Source: Candidatus Heimdallarchaeota archaeon
Lineage (GTDB): Archaea > Asgardarchaeota > Heimdallarchaeia > JABLTI01
DNA: 64,000 nt
Assembly (NCBI GenBank): GCA_019058275.1
Contig: JAHLVW010000099.1
Span: forward strand, 16,321 to 80,320
Direction of reading: 5' to 3'
In this document: one piece after another, positions 35,842 through 45,891 of the stretch
How the letters are laid out: the number at the start of each line of letters is the position of its first letter
Numbering within the stretch: position 1 is the first letter of the stretch
Position numbers and translations under genes: made by a program
Notes under the pieces: model-generated
What the model saw: the letters and a program-made list of their open reading frames with translations, nothing else
Database searches by the model: none
Told to the model about the DNA's origin: nothing

Positions 35842-37990
35842 CTTTCACCTTTCTCCTTTTTACTCCAATGAATGTTAATAGACCTAAACTCATTAGAATT
35901 ATTGGTAAAATAGCTAACATAGGTACACCTTGCGCTTTTGTTACTCCCAATTCATAGTATGGATCATCTTCAAGAGGTGGGTCTTCACCAAAATATAAGC
36001 CAAAGTAACCATCACGAATGATTCTTTCTACCCAGACAAAGTATGTACCAGTTGCTAATTCCAAAGGTTTGCCAGGAATTACTTTGCCCATCTTTTCCCA
36101 TTGATCATTATAAACATGTGCTACAACGATTAATTCAGAAGAATACATGATTATTGCTAGAAAACCAGTATCAGAACTAGTAACAGTTGTGTTAATTAGT
36201 ATGTTTGTATATTCTGAATCCAGTGTCCATTGATTATATGGAAAATTAGCTGATAAAACAAAAGTAGCAGTATTCCAATTAAGTTCAATAGCATCTTCTG
36301 TGGTATCTCCAGACAAGATCACTTCAAGAATGGTGTTACTAGATAATTTTTGAACTGAGAAGATTGTTCCATTTTCATCAGAATAAACTTCTGAAAATGT
36401 GAAATCGCTCATGGGTGCAAAATCAACTGTAATACTCTCTTTAGTTTCCATCCAGAGATAACATGTCGAGTGAACATCCATATCAAAATAAACTTTCTTT
36501 GTAGAACCATCTGATAGAAATACAACAGAGGTAGTTGAGCCTAATGTCTTCGGTTCAATAATGATTGTAACATTGTATATCCACGTTTGTCCTATATTGT
36601 TCATGTTGTCTATAGCAATAATATAGAATGAAATTCTTTCCCCTTCTTCCAAATCTGTGAAAGTTTCAACATATGTGTCTCCTATTGGATCCGTAAGTGT
36701 TGTAAAGTGCCAAGTAGGTTCAGGACCTCCAGTAAGATCATCGAATGTCCAATAAAAACCTGCAGTTAAAATTCCTGAAATATCTTTAGGAGTTATTGAG
36801 ATATCAATGAAAAACTCACCATCTAGTTCCTCATTTATTAGATAAGAAACAGTAATTGATGGTGGAGCAATATCAATCAAAACATAAAGAGATTCTTGAG
36901 TTGAGTAATCATAAGGTCCTCCAAGAGCTAACTCAGTCCAAGATACATTTGCATAAAGATATACAAAATATTCTCTCGTTAAAGATAAGGTCCAGCTTTC
37001 AATTAATTCAGGAATATCCATAGGATCTTCACTTTGTTGAAGTTCAACTAAATCAACACACTCTCCACCTGTATACTCAGCTATCCATGTAAATTGATTA
37101 ACTACAATTCCAGATTCACCTGTATAGATAGAATTGATAATAACATCCTTCTCTTTTAGATTGGTTACAACATCAACAAGCTGTGAACCATTATAGTAAT
37201 CTGTAGTTGACCCTACTCCTACAATATGTCCTGGATCACAATCTTCATCACCCACAATAATGAGTATCTTAGGAATATCCTCTCGCCAACCCCAGCTATT
37301 AGCCAAATATAATGCATCTCCCCAAGGTTCGACTCCACCAGTTGCTATCATATCTGAAATGAAATCATCTACAGCATTGAAATCATCTGTAAATTCTATG
37401 TAGTTACTAGGATGCTCTTGAGGATATTCTGAATACCTTGAGCAACCATATATCATTGCACCAATTCGAAGGGAAGCAATTTTTGAGGTTAAATTAGCTA
37501 CTATATCAAGAAATTCTGCTTTTACAGAATCAATTTCATTACCCATGGAACCACTAACATCAAACACCAAACAGACATCTGCTGCTTGTGATTCATGACT
37601 TCCAAAATCAATCGAGCTGTTTAACACTACTTCAATATTTAGAGTTGACGAGGCTCCAGGATTTATTAATAAAACTTCTTGGTGTTGGGGGTAACTTGAG
37701 GAGAATTCCGCAAATTCACCTATGAAGCCAAAATCTACATAAACATCACTAACAGGATCAATCCCTTGATTGTCCAACGTTAGATTAGCTAACGCACCAC
37801 CATCTTTACCAATAGCGGTTTGATTTATATCAAGAGTAATAACAAAATCTTCTTGGCTATTGATTACAGGATTTTCATCCATGGTGTCAGTTTTTATCTC
37901 GCCCTTTAAAAAACCAAAACTTATTCCACTTAAAAATAGAAAACAAACCAAAACAGTGATCATATTTGTTTTTCGCATTTCTTCATTCAT
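35828..37990 (-). CDS. Secreted vWA-domain protein with C-terminal TM anchor
   Basis: Signal/TM helix (about 10-28), a beta-sandwich of about 100 residues, then a von Willebrand A domain with complete MIDAS start DVSGS at 144-148, TGGVEPWGDAL and the later GDEDCDP loop. Ig-like beta domains follow, then a C-terminal TM helix and basic tail (KRRKVKEEAK). Probably a metal-dependent adhesin on the cell surface. Its upstream region holds GTTC/GAAC palindromes (38076-38134). The next leftward gene is the RING-tailed transmembrane protein, 34 bp downstream, although a terminator hairpin intervenes. Confidence 0.87.
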   Translation of the reverse strand: MNEEMRKTNMITVLVCFLFLSGISFGFLKGEIKTDTMDENPVINSQEDFVITLDINQTAIGKDGGALANLTLDNQGIDPVSDVYVDFGFIGEFAEFSSSYPQHQEVLLINPGASSTLNIEVVLNSSIDFGSHESQAADVCLVFDVSGSMGNEIDSVKAEFLDIVANLTSKIASLRIGAMIYGCSRYSEYPQEHPSNYIEFTDDFNAVDDFISDMIATGGVEPWGDALYLANSWGWREDIPKILIIVGDEDCDPGHIVGVGSTTDYYNGSQLVDVVTNLKEKDVIINSIYTGESGIVVNQFTWIAEYTGGECVDLVELQQSEDPMDIPELIESWTLSLTREYFVYLYANVSWTELALGGPYDYSTQESLYVLIDIAPPSITVSYLINEELDGEFFIDISITPKDISGILTAGFYWTFDDLTGGPEPTWHFTTLTDPIGDTYVETFTDLEEGERISFYIIAIDNMNNIGQTWIYNVTIIIEPKTLGSTTSVVFLSDGSTKKVYFDMDVHSTCYLWMETKESITVDFAPMSDFTFSEVYSDENGTIFSVQKLSSNTILEVILSGDTTEDAIELNWNTATFVLSANFPYNQWTLDSEYTNILINTTVTSSDTGFLAIIMYSSELIVVAHVYNDQWEKMGKVIPGKPLELATGTYFVWVERIIRDGYFGLYFGEDPPLEDDPYYELGVTKAQGVPMLAILPIILMSLGLLTFIGVKRRKVKEEAK

Positions 37991-38075
37991 CCACCCAAAT
38001 TTTTTGATGAATACTATTCTATCTCATGCCTAGTATATACTATAGTCAAACTTAACTTAAACAATCTCTAACAAT

Positions 38076-38134
38076 AGTTTCTAAACTGTTTTGATACTTT
38101 TTGAACGATAAAAGAAGAAAACTGAACTGTTCAG
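38076..38134. promoter_or_regulatory. Palindromic sites upstream of the vWA gene
   Basis: AGTTTCTAAACT at 38076-38087 is identical to the site at 14797-14808. TTTTTGAACGATAAA follows, resembling the end of the element at 52901-52956, and then the perfect odd palindrome CTGAACTGTTCAG at 38122-38134, which overlaps the TGA stop of the upstream leftward gene. Proposed operator cluster for the vWA gene. Confidence 0.45.
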
Positions 38135-39240
38135 ATTTTTGAGTTGAAATTTATTTCATTGCCTTCAAGTGTAATATATTTTCTTAGTAAATTACTAGTC
38201 AAACATGAATGAATTGGGAGAATATATAACAAATCACCAATTTCTAGTTTCTCTAGAATATCTTCTGTTGTACTAATTAGTCCATGCTCTTGACTAACAG
38301 AAGCTACAAATGTATTCTCGAGTGTTTTTCCCCAACCTTTACCTTCTTGTAGTGCTACTAACCCATAGTATTTTGTTCCATCTTCTTTCTCCAGATAATC
38401 TTTTGAGAGATGAATAGCACCACCATATATAACCACAGTTTTTCTTTCTAGATATTTAGCAACAATGGGACAGGCAACAGCGATAGCTATATCCTCTTCT
38501 TTGCAAGATCCAAGTGATAACTGCATTACATCATAAAAAACAAAGTTGCCAGGATGGATTTCATCAACACCGGTAAAATCATCAATAATACTGCAAGAAG
38601 GTGTATCGCCAACAGAAATCTTTACATGAGCAAAACCTTGCAGAAAGAGTCGTTCTTGTATGTTTATTAGTTTTAGAACAGTGTCTTCATAAATATCTTC
38701 AATATTGATTTTTGATTTGGATTTGTAGGTTTTTCCACTATAAGTTAGTAATCCTACAAAATTGAGATTTTCTGAGTTCTTAATATCCCTAATAACAGTT
38801 GAAAGCAAAGGTTCATTATCCCAGTGTATCCCTGTTCGATGATAATCTGTATCAGTTTTTATCCAAATATTTACTTTTGATTTAATATTTTCCTTAAGGA
38901 AAGTTACAGCTTCTTGTGAATCAACAAGTAGATTCAAAGTGATCTTTTCTGCAAGTTTGTTTATTTCATCAATTTGTCGAATGTTTAATACAAATGTAAT
39001 TGTAATATCTTTCCAACCATGTTCAGCAAAATATTCTGCCATATCTACTGAAGAAACAGCTATTGCTGAAACTCCTAGCTCTTTGAACCATTCTCCAATA
39101 TCCGCTGATTGGTGGGTTTTAAAATGAGGACGGAATAAAACTTGACTTTTTTTCGCCTTTTCAACCATCTTTTTGATATTATTCATCACTCGTTCTTTAT
39201 TTAGAAGAATTGTTGGTTTTTTCACTTGCATTACAATCAC
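38131..39240 (-). CDS. D-threonine aldolase/D-serine dehydratase-like PLP enzyme
   Basis: Fold type III PLP enzyme (alanine-racemase-like barrel plus C-terminal beta domain). The PLP lysine is K41 in RPHFKTHQS; the C-terminal metal pair is H344 and C346 in HSCLT, as in DSD1/DTA proteins. Phrases such as GLLTYSGKTY, SVGDTPS and DEIHPGNFVFYD support the family. It would cleave or deaminate a D-hydroxy amino acid; substrate choice is open. Start could be ATG 39231 or 39240. It precedes the vWA gene by 140 bp. Confidence 0.88.
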   Translation of the reverse strand: MIVMQVKKPTILLNKERVMNNIKKMVEKAKKSQVLFRPHFKTHQSADIGEWFKELGVSAIAVSSVDMAEYFAEHGWKDITITFVLNIRQIDEINKLAEKITLNLLVDSQEAVTFLKENIKSKVNIWIKTDTDYHRTGIHWDNEPLLSTVIRDIKNSENLNFVGLLTYSGKTYKSKSKINIEDIYEDTVLKLINIQERLFLQGFAHVKISVGDTPSCSIIDDFTGVDEIHPGNFVFYDVMQLSLGSCKEEDIAIAVACPIVAKYLERKTVVIYGGAIHLSKDYLEKEDGTKYYGLVALQEGKGWGKTLENTFVASVSQEHGLISTTEDILEKLEIGDLLYILPIHSCLTSNLLRKYITLEGNEINFNSKI

Positions 39241-39341
39241 TTCACTAGTTATCCTAAAAAAATAATCTTTAATAATTAAGAAAAAGTTTGTGTTTAAATT
39301 TATTAATCATTAAATTAGAAAAAAGATGAAAGAAAGGATTA

Positions 39342-41327
39342 CTAAGTTCCTTTCTTACGTTTTAATCTTCTTTTTATCACAAAAGTACTATATGCTAATG
39401 TCAATGTTCCCAAAGAAATAACTGACCAAAATTCTATAGAGAAAACTCCAGTGGGGGTAGTTGAAGTTGTATTTTCAATTACTTCAATAGTAATTTCTTC
39501 TGAATTCGAGAAACCAGCATAATCATTAACTGTTATATTAATGACATAGGTTCCAAGCTGAGTTATTGTTACATTGTATTGTGTGATTGATCCACCTAAT
39601 GTAGTTTCAAGCTTATCATTGGTTCTTATCTCTATATCCTCACAACCAGAACCAGCATCAGATGCTGTCCATGTTAATGGAATATTTCCAGAAGGTACAC
39701 TACTATCATCCTCAGGACCTGTAATTGATATAGTAGGTTTAAGTGTGTCAATATTTACTTGATAATGAGCAGCTGTTTTTCCTATGTTTCCAGCACCATC
39801 TTGAGAAACTATATGAAGATAAGATGTTCCTTCAGACAGAGCAGATGTCAAATTCAACCAGATATTATTATGAAATGTGCCAGTAGATTTTGTTGGTATT
39901 GTATTTGGATTATTATCAATAATATAATAGAAGCCTGTGATTCCATTAACATCTACAGGAACAGACCAATTAAATTTAGGCAATGGATCTGTTGACCATA
40001 AATTGGTATTTGGATGAGTAATTGAAGAAATTGTATCAGGAGCAAAAACTGTACAATCATAATGAATAGTTAAAAATGGATCTCCTAAAATACACATTCC
40101 ATAAAACCATTCAACATAGTAACCAATATATGAATAACCACTAGTAGATGAATTATAGCTGCTACTTGTTATGCCTTGAAACCATTCATAAATACCTTGT
40201 CCAATAGTCTTATTTTGAGCTATTTGATTGTAGAAATAATCACCTTCAAGCATTCCGCCTGTTTTTGTAGTTCCTATAACACCAATAGAATAACTGCTAG
40301 AGAATAGATATGTTGTAGCTAAACAATTTGTATATCGCCAATCAGCTCCATGACAACAAAATAGATTGTAGAAATTGAATGTTGGTTGTATAGTATCGAT
40401 TTCTGTTGCTGTTGTATAACCTTCACCAATTCCGCTTGGACCGAAATAGTGTTGAGATGGTGATGCACCACTATGAGCACATAAATGTGCAAATTCATAA
40501 TCTTGTGTTATTCGATTCTCCCAATCAGTATCATTAGTATAAGTTGCTGGTGTATGTACATCAGTTCTTGTAGTGTAAGGTGCATTTAACCAAGCAGGCC
40601 AATTATCATATGTTCCATCTGCCCATGATTGCCAATCATCATCAATATAAGTTAATGCTCTATGAGTTCGAGCAACACCACCTGTTCGATAAGTGTGTAA
40701 TCGATTTAGTAATGTTAGGATTTCATTTGCATTTGTTCCTCCAAATGAATATGAAGATGCGTCTATTCTACCAAGATAAATTTCTGGATAAATATCACCT
40801 ATTCCTGCTGTATGTATATCAAAAACACCATCAGGTTCACTATCAGTCCAACTTCCATCTAAATCTGTTAAATATAGATCACAAATAAATGTCTCAGCTA
40901 GATATGATACTGCAGGTACTGCAGGATGATAAAATTGAGCATAAGGTAAATTTCCAATCAAAACAGCTCCAGATATCTGATAAGTAGTATACCAATTTTG
41001 TAAAACAGTTTTAACTTGAGTAGCAGTTGATAATGAAGCTGTATGAATTAGAGTTTTATAACCTGTTCGATTCAAATCATATTCATACTGGTAAACTGCT
41101 GTTTGTATTGCAGTAATACCCCAAAGTGCATTTTCAACTATGATACCTACTGTTTCTCCATTTGAATAAGAATTAATGGATGGATCATTAGATATCTTTT
41201 CAATGAAATTTGCTTGAACATCGAATGATGTTGAGAAATTAGTTTGAACTCCAATTGAGCTTGTAGTTGTTGTGGCTAAAAGTAATATAATCATAATAAT
41301 TGGATATCTAAGTTTCAAATTAATCAC
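39342..41327 (-). CDS. Gingipain-like C25-family cysteine protease, secreted and TM-anchored
   Basis: Signal helix (about 8-25), then a caspase/gingipain-like fold: GIIVENALWG, AVLIGNLPYAQF, EIYLGRID, catalytic His285 in FAHLCAHSGA and Cys324/325 in YNLFCCHGADW, then SIGVIGTTKTGG. Two Ig-like domains follow (the second about 530-620, with the typical PTISITGPEDDSSV start), then a C-terminal TM helix and basic tail (KRRLKRKKGT). It is an extracellular cysteine protease, probably processing or degrading surface proteins. No propeptide is obvious. Confidence 0.85.
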   Translation of the reverse strand: MINLKLRYPIIMIILLLATTTTSSIGVQTNFSTSFDVQANFIEKISNDPSINSYSNGETVGIIVENALWGITAIQTAVYQYEYDLNRTGYKTLIHTASLSTATQVKTVLQNWYTTYQISGAVLIGNLPYAQFYHPAVPAVSYLAETFICDLYLTDLDGSWTDSEPDGVFDIHTAGIGDIYPEIYLGRIDASSYSFGGTNANEILTLLNRLHTYRTGGVARTHRALTYIDDDWQSWADGTYDNWPAWLNAPYTTRTDVHTPATYTNDTDWENRITQDYEFAHLCAHSGASPSQHYFGPSGIGEGYTTATEIDTIQPTFNFYNLFCCHGADWRYTNCLATTYLFSSSYSIGVIGTTKTGGMLEGDYFYNQIAQNKTIGQGIYEWFQGITSSSYNSSTSGYSYIGYYVEWFYGMCILGDPFLTIHYDCTVFAPDTISSITHPNTNLWSTDPLPKFNWSVPVDVNGITGFYYIIDNNPNTIPTKSTGTFHNNIWLNLTSALSEGTSYLHIVSQDGAGNIGKTAAHYQVNIDTLKPTISITGPEDDSSVPSGNIPLTWTASDAGSGCEDIEIRTNDKLETTLGGSITQYNVTITQLGTYVINITVNDYAGFSNSEEITIEVIENTTSTTPTGVFSIEFWSVISLGTLTLAYSTFVIKRRLKRKKGT

Positions 41328-41528
41328 AATAGAAAATGATAGCTTTACATTTATTAAGTTATTATTTACCGCACATCCGAGAGTTTAGATAGAAGAAATT
41401 TATAACAGCAGAAACTTTATACTTTTTTTCAGCCAATGCAGTGATTTTTGTCTTAAATCCATCTAGAATTAACTTTTTTAAACCCATTTTTTTGACTAAT
41501 AAATAGATGAATATCTGTGTGATTTGAA

Positions 41529-42683
41529 ATGAAATATTTAGTGTTAGGTTCTGGGCTTATGGGACGAGCAGCTGCTTTCGATTTAGCTAACAATGAAGAT
41601 ACAGAAGAAGTTAGATTAGCTGATATTGATTTCGAATTAGCAAAATCAATTGCTAAATGGATTAATAGTTCCAAAGTAAAACCAATTCATGTTGATGTTA
41701 ATGACAATTCTAAAGTTTTAGATGCAATGAAGGGAGTAGATTCTGTTGTTGCTTGTATTTCCTACAACTATAATTTTGCTCTAACTGATGCTGCAATTAA
41801 GTCCGGAGCAAATTTCTGTGATCTTGGTGGAAATAATACTGTTGTAGCAAAACAATTTACTTTAGATGAACAAGCAAAGAAGGCAGGTGTAACAGTAATC
41901 CCTGATTGTGGTTTAGCACCTGGGGTAGCTAGCATTATTATTGTTGATGGTATAAACAAAATGGATTCATTAGAGGAAATTCACATAAGAGTTGGCGGAT
42001 TACCTCAAAATCCCAAACCACCTTTGAATTACTCGCTCATTTTTTCCGTTCAAGGATTAACAAATGAGTATATTGAGATTGCTGAAGTAATAAGAGATGG
42101 TAAACTTACTAAGGTTGAATCATTAACTGAAATTGAGGAGATTATTTTCCCTGAACCTTTTGGAAAACTAGAAGCTTTCCAAACCTCAGGTGGTACTTCC
42201 ACATTACCAAAAACACTACTTGGTAAAGTTAAGGAGTTAGATTACAAAACTATTCGATACAAAGGTCATTGCGAGAAAATGAAAACGATACTTGACCTTG
42301 GTTTCAGAAATAAAGATGAAATTGATTATAAGGGATGCAAGATCTCTCCTCGTGAATTCCTCGAGGAAATGTTAATCAAATCTTTAACACATGATGATGT
42401 TCGAGATGTTTCTCTTGTCCGTATAGAAGTGATTGGTTTTAAAGATCAAAAAAAAATGAAGGCTTCCTATCAAATAATTGATTATTATGATGAGGAAAAC
42501 GATCTTACATCTATGATGAGAATGACCTCATATCCAGCTGCGATTATAGCTCATATGATGGCTAAAGGTGAAGTAGCTAGAAAAGGTGTCATTACTCAAG
42601 AATTCAATGTTCCTTCAAAGCTCATGATAAATGAACTAATAAAACGAAATGTAGATATTGAAGAAAAATTCGAGAAAATGTAA
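41529..42683 (+). CDS. Saccharopine-dehydrogenase-family oxidoreductase (lysine 6-dehydrogenase-like)
   Basis: NAD(P)-binding Rossmann motif G-S-G-L-M-G at residues 7-12 (YLVLGSGLMG), followed by the family phrases ADIDFELAKSIA, CDLGGNN and PDCGLAPGVASI. The C-terminal catalytic part contains the VGGLPQNPKPPLNYS segment typical of saccharopine/lysine 6-dehydrogenases. 384 aa fits. It probably acts on lysine or a related amino acid. Start ATG 41529 is well supported. Convergent with the phosphatase gene. Confidence 0.88.
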   Translation: MKYLVLGSGLMGRAAAFDLANNEDTEEVRLADIDFELAKSIAKWINSSKVKPIHVDVNDNSKVLDAMKGVDSVVACISYNYNFALTDAAIKSGANFCDLGGNNTVVAKQFTLDEQAKKAGVTVIPDCGLAPGVASIIIVDGINKMDSLEEIHIRVGGLPQNPKPPLNYSLIFSVQGLTNEYIEIAEVIRDGKLTKVESLTEIEEIIFPEPFGKLEAFQTSGGTSTLPKTLLGKVKELDYKTIRYKGHCEKMKTILDLGFRNKDEIDYKGCKISPREFLEEMLIKSLTHDDVRDVSLVRIEVIGFKDQKKMKASYQIIDYYDEENDLTSMMRMTSYPAAIIAHMMAKGEVARKGVITQEFNVPSKLMINELIKRNVDIEEKFEKM

Positions 42684-42716
42684 TTACATTTATTAGTTTA
42701 ATAATAAATGAGAAAT

Positions 42717-43163
42717 TTACATTTCAAAATTAATTACAAAAGACTCTTGATCAGAATTTTCTATTGCACAGGGTCGAATTTCTCTTATTTTTTTAATCGC
42801 TGTATTGCCATCCTTTATCCCATAAATGAATTTCTCAGCAATTGCTAACATTAAACCAGTCCTACCACAACCAGCTATACAATGAACTAAAACAGGTTTC
42901 TTTTCTTTTCGACTTCTCTCAATAATATTGAGAAATTCTTCAACTTGCTTCTTTTCGGGGGTATGATAATCTTCAATGAATATTCTGTGATGCTCAAAGT
43001 TTTCCTTTAGATAATCAATATCTTTTATTCTATCAATTTCCTCTGTCAATGAAATAATTACTTTAATTCCCTTTTCTTTTATTTCAATTAGATCAGCTAG
43101 CTCAAATGGAATCTCTGCACCATACAACTCTTTATCCTTTACTTTATAGATATCATAACCCAA
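42717..43163 (-). CDS. Dual-specificity protein phosphatase
   Basis: A 148-residue cysteine phosphatase with signature HCIAGCGRTG (His94, Cys95, Arg101) and a general-acid Asp65 in IEDYHTPE. Small, single domain, as in archaeal and eukaryotic DUSPs. It may dephosphorylate Ser/Thr/Tyr residues or small phosphates. It lies 59 bp downstream of the membrane gene that follows HflX, so one transcript may cover all three. Confidence 0.9.
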   Translation of the reverse strand: MGYDIYKVKDKELYGAEIPFELADLIEIKEKGIKVIISLTEEIDRIKDIDYLKENFEHHRIFIEDYHTPEKKQVEEFLNIIERSRKEKKPVLVHCIAGCGRTGLMLAIAEKFIYGIKDGNTAIKKIREIRPCAIENSDQESFVINFEM

Positions 43164-43222
43164 ATTTAATCACTGTAGTTTTATTTTAATGATATTAGAA
43201 AGAGTAACATTTGATATTAAAT

Positions 43223-43786
43223 CTATTTATCATCTAGTCCCCAAAACTTTTTTTCAGCTCCTGCTGCTTCTTTTCTCTTTCTTACTGTTTCGGGATCAGC
43301 TAATTCCTCGTCCTCTTCTTCATTTTCTTTTGCTATTTTCCTTGCACGCAGGTAAAAGGAAACAACTGAGATTGCTAATATAAATGCTGCAAGAATACCA
43401 ATTGTGGTTGTTATTGGATTTCCACTAGTGCTATATAGGTCTAATTCTAACTCGTAAAATCCTTGAGAGTAACCATAGGATGATATTACAAAATATACTG
43501 TAGAACTATTATTAATTTCAAAAGTCTTAGTTTCATCCAAAGCTATTTCCTTTTTCACACCATTAACTGTTGCATTAATTGAATCACCAGTAGTTACGGT
43601 TACACTAATGCTTCCATTGAAGTATAAATCTGATTCCAAATCTAGTAGCTCTTTACTATCATTGTTAATAACAAAATCTTTTTTAGTATAGTCACTACTA
43701 GTAGGATGTAAAACTAATAACAAACTCGATAGTACTAATGAGATAATTATAGAACTTTTTAGTAATGATTTGTTTTTTAACCTCAT
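43223..43786 (-). CDS. Single-pass membrane protein of unknown function
   Basis: N-terminal signal/anchor helix (about 9-27), an extracellular beta-rich domain of about 100 residues (FYFNGSISVTVTTGDSINATVNG...), a TM helix (about 130-150) and a highly charged Glu- and Lys-rich cytosolic tail ending KKFWGLDDK. No family recognised. It starts 11 bp after the HflX stop, so is very probably co-transcribed with it. Confidence 0.65.
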   Translation of the reverse strand: MRLKNKSLLKSSIIISLVLSSLLLVLHPTSSDYTKKDFVINNDSKELLDLESDLYFNGSISVTVTTGDSINATVNGVKKEIALDETKTFEINNSSTVYFVISSYGYSQGFYELELDLYSTSGNPITTTIGILAAFILAISVVSFYLRARKIAKENEEEDEELADPETVRKRKEAAGAEKKFWGLDDK

Positions 43787-43797
43787 AGTCTATCTCT

Positions 43798-45219
43798 TCA
43801 TTCTTTCTTTATTTCATCTAATTTTGTGATGGTTCCAAATTCCTCGGATGACTCATCTAATTCTTGAATTTCTTTAGACTCCTCATCTATCATATCGAAG
43901 ACAATGAATTCTTCGCCGGAATCTGTTTTCACAACAGTATATGTGTCTTCTTTTGTAGCACCATTCTTTTTCTTCAATTGTTTTTCTAAAACTTCTTTGT
44001 TTATTATTTCAACTTCCAATTTGCTTTTCTTTATAATATTAAACAAATAACGACCTAATCGTTCGTTAGTCTCGAATTTTAATTCAATGAAATTTGGTTG
44101 AAATATCTCTTCTGTAATTCTTGTTTTATCGTGGATCGAGGATAATAATGACATTCCTTCATTAGTGTTTGGTATTTTCAAATGGAATTTATAAGTCTCA
44201 ATAATAGTAAGTATTTCTTTTTTAAGAAGTTCAATATTAATCTGATTTTTTGCACTTATCTTTACAGGATTTTTTCTTAATGATGCTTTCACAATTTCTA
44301 CTTTTTCGTCTATTTTTTGCGCAAGATCTATTTTATTTATAACAGGGATTAATGGAATTTTTTCTGCTTTTATAGCTGTAAGTGTATTAATTGAAGCAAG
44401 TACCTTACGCTTAATATTTTCTACTGAATCATTTCCATCGATAAGTAGCAAGATTAAATCTGCTTCAATTATTTCTTTTAGAGTGGCATAGAAAGCATCC
44501 ATTAAAATATGAGGTAACCGTGAAATGAAGCCAACAGTATCTGTCACAAGGATTTTTCTTCCATGTGCATCAAAGCTTCTAGTTATAGTATCAAGTGTTG
44601 TAAACATTCTTCCACTTACTTCTACATCTGCTTCTGTAAAACCATTCATTAACGTACTTTTACCTGCATTTGTATATCCTGCAATTGCTACTAAATCAAA
44701 ACCAGATTTAATTCTTCTTTTTCGTCTTAAATCCTTTGATTTTTTAATTGTTTCGAGCTTCTTCTCTAATTTTTTAACTAACAAGCTTCTTGTTCTTTTG
44801 GATCGATGGTCCTCTAATCTCGAACCACCTTCTTTTCTTAATGCGGCTAATCTGATTTGTGTTATTGCTTCTTGTGTTCCTGCTCTGTTTATGAAAATCT
44901 CAAGAATTAGTTCAAATCGGTCAATAATTGGTACATGCCACATTTTCACGAGATTACTTTCTTGTAATGAATCCAGTTTATTTTCAATAATGATAACATC
45001 AATATCAAGTTCTTTTACTCGACCTTTGATTTGTTTTGCTTTGCCTTTCCCAAAGTAATAAGCAGGACTCGGTCTAGCTAAATTCTGAATGATTCTATCT
45101 ACAACTTTGTAACCTGCTACAAAAGCTATTTCAGAAAGCTCCGATAAGTGATCTCCTTCATGTCTATCAAAAACAACTTCAACCAGTAAAGCTCTTTTTC
45201 TTGTATCTTTTGATGACAT
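43798..45219 (-). CDS. hflX: HflX-family GTPase
   Basis: Ribosome-associated GTPase. The N-terminal HflX domain (about 1-170) contains YYFGKGKAKQI and DVIIIENKLDSLQ, and the helical bridge DHRSKRTRS...KLEKKLE. The G domain has G1 GYTNAGKS (181-188), G3 DTVGF, G4 NKIDL and a G5-like SAK. A C-terminal domain of about 100 residues ends in an acidic tail. In bacteria HflX splits stalled ribosomes. The archaeal role is presumed similar. Confidence 0.92.
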   Translation of the reverse strand: MSSKDTRKRALLVEVVFDRHEGDHLSELSEIAFVAGYKVVDRIIQNLARPSPAYYFGKGKAKQIKGRVKELDIDVIIIENKLDSLQESNLVKMWHVPIIDRFELILEIFINRAGTQEAITQIRLAALRKEGGSRLEDHRSKRTRSLLVKKLEKKLETIKKSKDLRRKRRIKSGFDLVAIAGYTNAGKSTLMNGFTEADVEVSGRMFTTLDTITRSFDAHGRKILVTDTVGFISRLPHILMDAFYATLKEIIEADLILLLIDGNDSVENIKRKVLASINTLTAIKAEKIPLIPVINKIDLAQKIDEKVEIVKASLRKNPVKISAKNQINIELLKKEILTIIETYKFHLKIPNTNEGMSLLSSIHDKTRITEEIFQPNFIELKFETNERLGRYLFNIIKKSKLEVEIINKEVLEKQLKKKNGATKEDTYTVVKTDSGEEFIVFDMIDEESKEIQELDESSEEFGTITKLDEIKKE

Positions 45220-45423
45220 GAGATCACAATCTTTTCTTTTGGATAATTAACCTCGACTCTAATGAAATAAAAGTTAGTCGATGAATCCCAATTGTTATTA
45301 TTAGATACAAATATCTTATTTGTTTAATGGGCATTAATCTTATGATAACACTCTTAATTGTGAAGAGATAGTTTCATAACCAATAAAAATTTAATTGACA
45401 TGATTTCAGTGAGATGATTTATT

Positions 45424-45813
45424 TTGTCAAAAGATATCCATGAAAAAAATCCTGAAGAAATTAAAAGTAGAATAAAGGAACTTGATAAATTACTACAAGA
45501 CGATCCAAAAAACATTGAAACTCTTATGGAATTATCTTCTTGTTATAGACACATGGACTATTACGATGAAACATTGAAAATTCATAACTTATTAATTTCG
45601 CTTGACCCTCAAAATGTAGACTATCACTTTATGAAAGGAATAGTTTTAGTAGAAAGCTCTCGAGAAGATGAGGCTATTGAGATTTTCGATGCTATAATAG
45701 ATAAAAATCCACAGCATCGTGATGCCTTATTTAACAAAGGGCTTGCATTGAAAAGATTAGGTAAAAACGATGAATCAAAAGCTGTTATGAAGAAAGCACA
45801 TGCACAAAGATGA
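45424..45813 (+). CDS. TPR-repeat protein
   Basis: About three tetratricopeptide repeats in 129 residues (ETLMELSSCYRHMDYYDETLKIHNLLISLDP; YHFMKGIVLVESSREDEAIEIFDAIIDKNP; ALFNKGLALKRLGKNDESKAVMKKA). No other domain, so a scaffold. Start TTG 45424; no in-frame ATG upstream. First of four rightward genes ending in DNA polymerase. Confidence 0.8.
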   Translation: MSKDIHEKNPEEIKSRIKELDKLLQDDPKNIETLMELSSCYRHMDYYDETLKIHNLLISLDPQNVDYHFMKGIVLVESSREDEAIEIFDAIIDKNPQHRDALFNKGLALKRLGKNDESKAVMKKAHAQR

Positions 45814-45891
45814 TTAGATGTTAAAAATTTAGAAATTGGAGTTTATTAATAATAAAAAAGCAAAATATATTGGATTATAAGGGATGTCAAA

